Assembly: GCA_037367355.1 (NCBI GenBank)
Contig: CM074704.1
Span: 2,356,001 to 2,420,000, forward strand
Length of the DNA stretch: 64,000 nucleotides
Direction of reading: 5' to 3'
DNA from: Neoscytalidium dimidiatum
Taxonomy: Eukaryota > Ascomycota > Dothideomycetes > Botryosphaeriales > Botryosphaeriaceae
Positions 59,720 through 64,000 of this stretch are shown here, piece after piece. A program made the translations under genes and the position numbers. The notes under the pieces were generated by a model. That model saw only the letters and a list, made by a program, of their open reading frames with translations. It was not told the origin of the DNA and ran no database searches. Numbering within the stretch: the stretch's first letter is position 1; each line of letters opens with the position of its first letter.

Positions 59720-59974
59720 GCTATTATGCATCCAGTAATGACAGCTTCCAAGCTTTAATCGACAAAGTAATCGACTTCTAGGGGAAACGTAGGGATCTGG
59801 ACCGCTCACTGGATGAGCCATGCCAGCGGCGTTTGGTGGAAACTCACTGTACACAAGCTGCAGTCATATCGATACCAGAGTTGCACCAATATTGCTTCAT
59901 TTACTTCGTAATTGCATATGCATGTAGTAGTACGTATCATAGAGGAATCAACGTGCGAATAGCTTTCCTCCGCA
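59720..59974. terminator. Convergent 3' ends
   Basis: 255 bp between the stop codons of two converging genes; must contain both 3' untranslated regions, which may overlap. Confidence 0.4.
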
Positions 59975-60743
59975 TCATTCGATCTCCATAGGCTCGACAT
60001 CCATGTCATCAGCTGGCATATCCGCATCGGTGGACATGGCGGCATCGTCGTCCTCGACGGCGAAACTGTTATCGGTGAGCTGTTGTGGAATAAGCTTTGT
60101 AGATTCGGTAGATCCCTGTTGGGATGATGGTCTCTTCTCGGCTCTCTGCCGAGCTTCAATGATGGCCTTCCTGACGCTATCCTTCTCCTCGGGCACGGAT
60201 AACGAGGCGGGGACACTGTAGAGCACGAGCTGATTATCGGCAGTCGTTTCCAGCTCCTTGCCGGTACTCATCAAGACGTGTTTGGGGATTTTGGTGAGAT
60301 GTTTTTCGATGTCTGGAATAAATATGGGGTTCTCCTCGTCGGATTCAAGCTCCGCAATCTCTTTGTCGAGATCGTAGATGTACACCTTGTCCTTGGTGTC
60401 CTCAAGCTGCATCCAGTCGTCGTCCTGGGATTTTACTGTGGTAGCAGTGCGGGAGGAGCTTGGATCGAGGGGTGGTGCGGAGTCGACAGCGGACGGCGAG
60501 GCGGCGACGGGGATGTAGAGCTTGCCGTTGCTATCTGGGGACAGGCTGTCAGCGACGGGGGAGGGAAACGTGTAACGGACAGGCAGGGAGCGTACCGATA
60601 TTCAAAAGGTTGAAGCGCTTGGATAGACGCTGCTCGGTGTCCAGGGCCTCGGCAGCGGAGCGCTTGTGGCCGCGGTGCGGCTCGGTGGCCATGACCATGG
60701 GCATTACATCGGCGCGTGTGGCCATTCCGCCATCACCTCGCAT
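59975..60743 (-). CDS. Conserved acidic fungal protein, uncharacterised
   Basis: Two exons (60743-60596, 60534-59975) with a 61-nt intron join in frame to 235 aa. Recognisable blocks are HRGHKRSAAEALDTEQRLSK near the N-terminus, DDWMQLEDTKDKVYIYDLDK, ENPIFIPDIEKHLTKIPKHV and LVLYSVPASLSVPEEKDSVR, followed by an acidic Met/Asp-rich tail (DADMPADDMDVEPMEIE). The basic KR-rich start could be a nuclear signal. No function can be given. Start is uncertain: in-frame ATGs at 60725, 60704, 60698 and 60689 are alternatives, and the one giving MATEPHRG has better context than the first. Confidence 0.75.
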
Positions 60744-61185
60744 TCAACTCACGCCAACGGGCTCGCGCATCCAACAGGTCGACGTCGCTCAGCTTGCGCA
60801 GCCGCGCTCACCGCATTGTCACGCAGGATCGAATTCGGGGGAGACGGGGTGAATGCTGCGACTCCGGGCGGGGTCCGTGTTTGGCAGAGATAGCGGCGGC
60901 TTCGTGAGTCACTGCGGCGGGCGAGGGCGAGGGCGATATTTGACGCCGCTCCAGTGCCGCGCGCAGAAGCTTCTACAAATTCCTGGCACCACCGACTGCA
61001 CCACCCGCGCCCTGCAACCGCACCCGCACCCGCACACACGCCCGCTCGACCACCCGCACGCAAGCCAAGTCTCCGCCGCTCTCCGCTCCGCACCGCTAGC
61101 GACCGCCGCCCCAAGACCACGCCCCTCCCTCCGGTCACCGCTGCGCCCCGCAGCGCGTCTCCCGCTGCTGCACCACCGCCGCACA
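60744..61185. promoter_or_regulatory. Divergent promoter / AlaRS leader
   Basis: Between the acidic protein gene and the cytosolic AlaRS start. The AlaRS reading frame stays open upstream from 60853, so part of this region may be translated as a mitochondrial targeting extension. C-rich and CCGC-rich near the AlaRS start. Confidence 0.5.
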
Positions 61186-64000
61186 ATGGCCTCCATCGTC
61201 GACCAGCAGCACGAGTGGTCCGCCCAGCGCGTGCGCCAGACCTTCCTCGACTACTTCAAGAAAAATGGCCACACCTTCGTGCCCTCGTCGTCGGTCGTGC
61301 CGCTGTCCGACCCCACCTTGCTGTTCACCAACGCCGGCATGAACCAGTACAAGTCCATTTTCCTGGGCACCGTCGACCCGAACTCGGATTTCGCCACCCT
61401 CAAGCGTGCCGTCAACTCGCAGAAGTGCATTCGTGCGGGTGGCAAGCACAATGATCTGGACGACGTCGGCAAGGACAGCTACCATCACACCTTCTTCGAG
61501 ATGCTGGGCAACTGGAGTTTTGGCGACTACTTCAAGAAGGAGGCAATTGAGTATTCGTGGGAGCTGCTGACCAAGGTCTACGGCCTGCAGCCGGACCGTC
61601 TCTACGTCACCTACTTCGAGGGCGACAAGAGCCTGGGTCTGGAGGCTGATGAGGAGGCAAAACAATTCTGGAAGGCTGTTGGTGTGCCGGACGACCACAT
61701 TCTGAAGGGCAACGCCAAGGACAACTTCTGGGAGATGGGTGACCAAGGCCCTTGCGGCCCCTGCAGCGAGATCCACTACGACAGGATAGGCGGCCGCAAC
61801 GCTGCCCACCTTGTCAACCAGGATGACCCCAACGTCCTGGAGATCTGGAATAACGTCTTCATTCAGTACAACCGCGAGCCTGATAGGTCACTGCGGCCGC
61901 TGCCCAACAAGCATGTCGATACTGGTATGGGTTTCGAGCGTCTGGTTTCGGTGCTCCAGAACAGGATGTCCAACTACGATACCGACGTCTTCACCCCGCT
62001 GTTCAAGAAGATCCAGGAGATTACCGGTGTGAGGGAGTACCGTGGGAAGTTCGGTGACGAGGATCCGGATGGCATTGACACTGCCTACCGCGTTGTTGCT
62101 GACCACGTTCGTCTGCTCACCTTTGCCATCTCCGATGGAGCCATCCCCGATGCTGTTGGCCGTGGTTACGTCGTCCGCCGTGTGCTCAGGAGAGGTGCCC
62201 GCTACGCCCGCAAGTACCTCCACACCGACATTGGCAACTTTTTCTCCAAGATTGTGCCGACGCTCGTGGAGCAGGTTGGCGACATGTTCCCCGAAATTAA
62301 GAAGAGGGAGCAGGACGTCAAGGAGATCTTGGACGAGGAGGAGCAGGCGTTCGCAAAGAGTCTGGATCGTGGTGAGGTCATGTTTGACAAGTACGCCAAG
62401 CAGGTTGAGGCCAGCGGCAGCAAGAAGATCCCTGGAAAGGATGTGTGGAGGTTGTACGACACCTATGGTTTCCCTGAGGATCTGACCCTGATCATGGCGG
62501 AGGAGAGAGGTCTTACTATCGACGATGCTGAGGTCAGGGAAGCGCAGGCTATTGCGAGGGAGGCTAGTAAGGGTGCTAAGAAAGCCGGTGCCAACATCGT
62601 CAAGCTTGATGTCCACGCGTTGGGACAACTCCAGGACCTGAAGGTTCCCACGACCGACGATTCGTTCAAGTTCGCAAAGGAGAACATCACCGCCAAGATT
62701 AAGGCTATCTTCCACCCGGAGAAGAAGTTCATCAAGAGCACGAGCGAGGTTGGTGAGGGTGAGCAGATTGGTCTTGTTCTGGACAGGACCAACTTCTATG
62801 CCGAGCAGGGTGGTCAGGAGTACGATACCGGAAAGATCTTGATTGAGGGCACCGACGAGGCTGCTTTTGACGTCCAGAACGTGCAGGTCTCGAATGGTTT
62901 CGTCCTACACACCGGCTATCTCAGTTACGGCGCTCTCTCGGTCGAGGACGAGGTCATCTGCGAGTACGACGAGCTTCGCCGTAACCCAATCCGCAGCAAT
63001 CACACAGGGACCCACGTGCTCAATTATGCTCTGCGCGAGGTTCTCGGCTGGGATATCGACCAGAAAGGCTCGCTTGTTGCGCCTGAGAAATTGCGTTTCG
63101 ATTTCTCGCACAAGAAGGGTGTTTCTGAGGCCGAGATTCAAAAGATTGAGACCATCGCGAACGGCTACATTCGGGACAACCGCACCGTCTATATTGAACC
63201 TGTTGCCGTATCGGAAGCCTACAAGATCCGCGGTGTACGCGCCATCTTCGGTGAGAAGTACCCTGATCCCGTCCGCGTAGTCTCCATCGGTGTCCCCGTC
63301 TCGGATATCCTAAAGGATCCCGAGAACGAGGCGTGGGAGAAGCTCAGCATCGAGTTCTGCGGTGGTACGCACGTCGCCAGCACCGGTGAAATCAAGGAGC
63401 TCGTCGTCATCGAGGAGAGCGGTATTGCCAAGGGTATCCGCCGCATCATCGCCGTGACCGGCCAGGGCGCGTACGACGTCCAGCGCGTCGCCGCGGACTT
63501 CTCCAAGGAGCTCGAGCGCCTGGAGAAGTTGCCCTTCGGCCCGGAGAAGGAGGCGCTCGCCAAGAAGACCCAGAACGAGCTGAATGAGCTGTCCATCTCG
63601 CTGCTCGACAAGGCGAAGATGCGCGCGCGCTTCGAGGCCGTGTCCAAGTCGATCCTGGACGAGCAGAAGAAGCTGAGCAAGGCCGCCGGCAAGCAGGTGC
63701 AAGATGCAGTGACCAACTACTTCGCCGCGAACAAGGACGCCAAGTTCCTCGTCCAGAAGCTGGACTACAACGCATATACCAGCAAGGCCATCACCGACGC
63801 GCTCAAATACGTTAGTACCAAGCAGAAGGATAAGACGGTTTACTTGATCGCGGGCGATGCGAAGGAGGGCAAGGTCGCGCACGGCTGCTACCTGGGCGAC
63901 GTAAGTTAATCCATCCCCAACACCACCTCCTTTTTTTTTTCTTTGTAATCGTTTGACTCTTGACCGCGCGATGCTGACATTTTTTGCTTTCTAGCACTTC
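61186..64000 (+). CDS. ALA1: Alanyl-tRNA synthetase (3' end beyond window)
   Basis: Charges tRNA-Ala; class II synthetase with an editing domain. Exon 1 runs to 63900, an intron with GTAAGT and TAG ends occupies 63901-63994, and the next exon begins CAC TTC at 63995 and leaves the window. About 905 of an expected 960 residues are present. Class II motifs: [50 protein letters not shown] (motif 2) and [10 protein letters not shown] (motif 3). The editing domain has [16 protein letters not shown] and CGGTHV, the zinc-binding residues. The start at 61186 gives [20 protein letters not shown], as in cytosolic forms. The frame continues open upstream to an ATG at 60853. Confidence 0.97.

Noticed and set aside
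1..64000. CRISPR arrays, insertion sequences, integrase attachment sites
   Set aside because: The window is eukaryotic nuclear DNA; repeats seen are simple microsatellites without spacers or terminal inverted repeats with a transposase.

Overview
The window is nuclear DNA of a filamentous ascomycete (Pezizomycotina). Most genes carry short introns (about 50-110 nt) with GT..AG ends and CTAAC/CTGAC-type branch sites, intergenic DNA is GC-moderate and rich in homopolymers and microsatellites, and the gene set (GH3 beta-glucosidase, Mx-like dynamin, RCR-type membrane protein, complex I 49 kDa subunit) is typical of that group. Dothideomycetes is my best guess but is not proven by the sequence. 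I rebuilt splice structures by hand; every multi-exon model below closes in frame. No rRNA, convincing tRNA, transposon, CRISPR or intact mobile element was found.

Layout. 1-7.3 kb is gene-free low-complexity DNA. 7.3-8.9 kb (-) is a Rossmann-fold NAD-dependent epimerase-like protein. 10.6-13.7 kb (-) is DNA topoisomerase I, divergent from the F1-ATPase gamma subunit (14.1-15.3 kb, +). An uncharacterised 461-residue protein follows (17.1-18.6 kb, +). The RNA polymerase I/III subunit AC40 (19.2-20.5 kb, -) is divergent from the complex I 49 kDa subunit (21.1-22.5 kb, +). 23.3-31.0 kb holds a small Lys/Ala-rich protein, an Ifi-6-16 (ISG12)-like membrane protein, a ChaC gamma-glutamylcyclotransferase with an apparent 5-nt micro-exon, and an Mx-like dynamin GTPase. 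31-33.2 kb is low-complexity. 33.2-34.3 kb (-) is an intronless DHDPS-family aldolase. 34.3-39.5 kb is repeat-rich and gene-free. 39.5-41.4 kb (+) is a secreted nuclease of the ExeM/NucH type. 42.4-44.5 kb (-) is a Gln-rich protein, divergent from a small coiled-coil protein (45.0-45.7 kb, +). 46.4-48.8 kb (-) is the secreted GH3 beta-glucosidase, with about 4.2 kb of non-coding DNA behind it. 53.1-58.1 kb (-) is the CORVET subunit VPS8, divergent from an RCR-like membrane protein (59.0-59.7 kb, +). 60.0-60.7 kb (-) is an uncharacterised conserved acidic protein, divergent from cytosolic/mitochondrial alanyl-tRNA synthetase, which runs off the right edge.

Functionally this is mostly housekeeping: energy metabolism (ATP synthase gamma, complex I), nucleic-acid machinery (TOP1, AC40, AlaRS) and endosomal traffic (VPS8, RCR-like), with carbon or nutrient acquisition genes (GH3, nuclease, aldolase) between them. 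Five closely spaced divergent pairs suggest shared promoters. The points most worth a second look are the ChaC micro-exon, the open in-frame extension upstream of the AlaRS start, the Ifi-6-16 / ChaC / Mx-like dynamin neighbourhood, and a VPS8 RING with a very long insertion.
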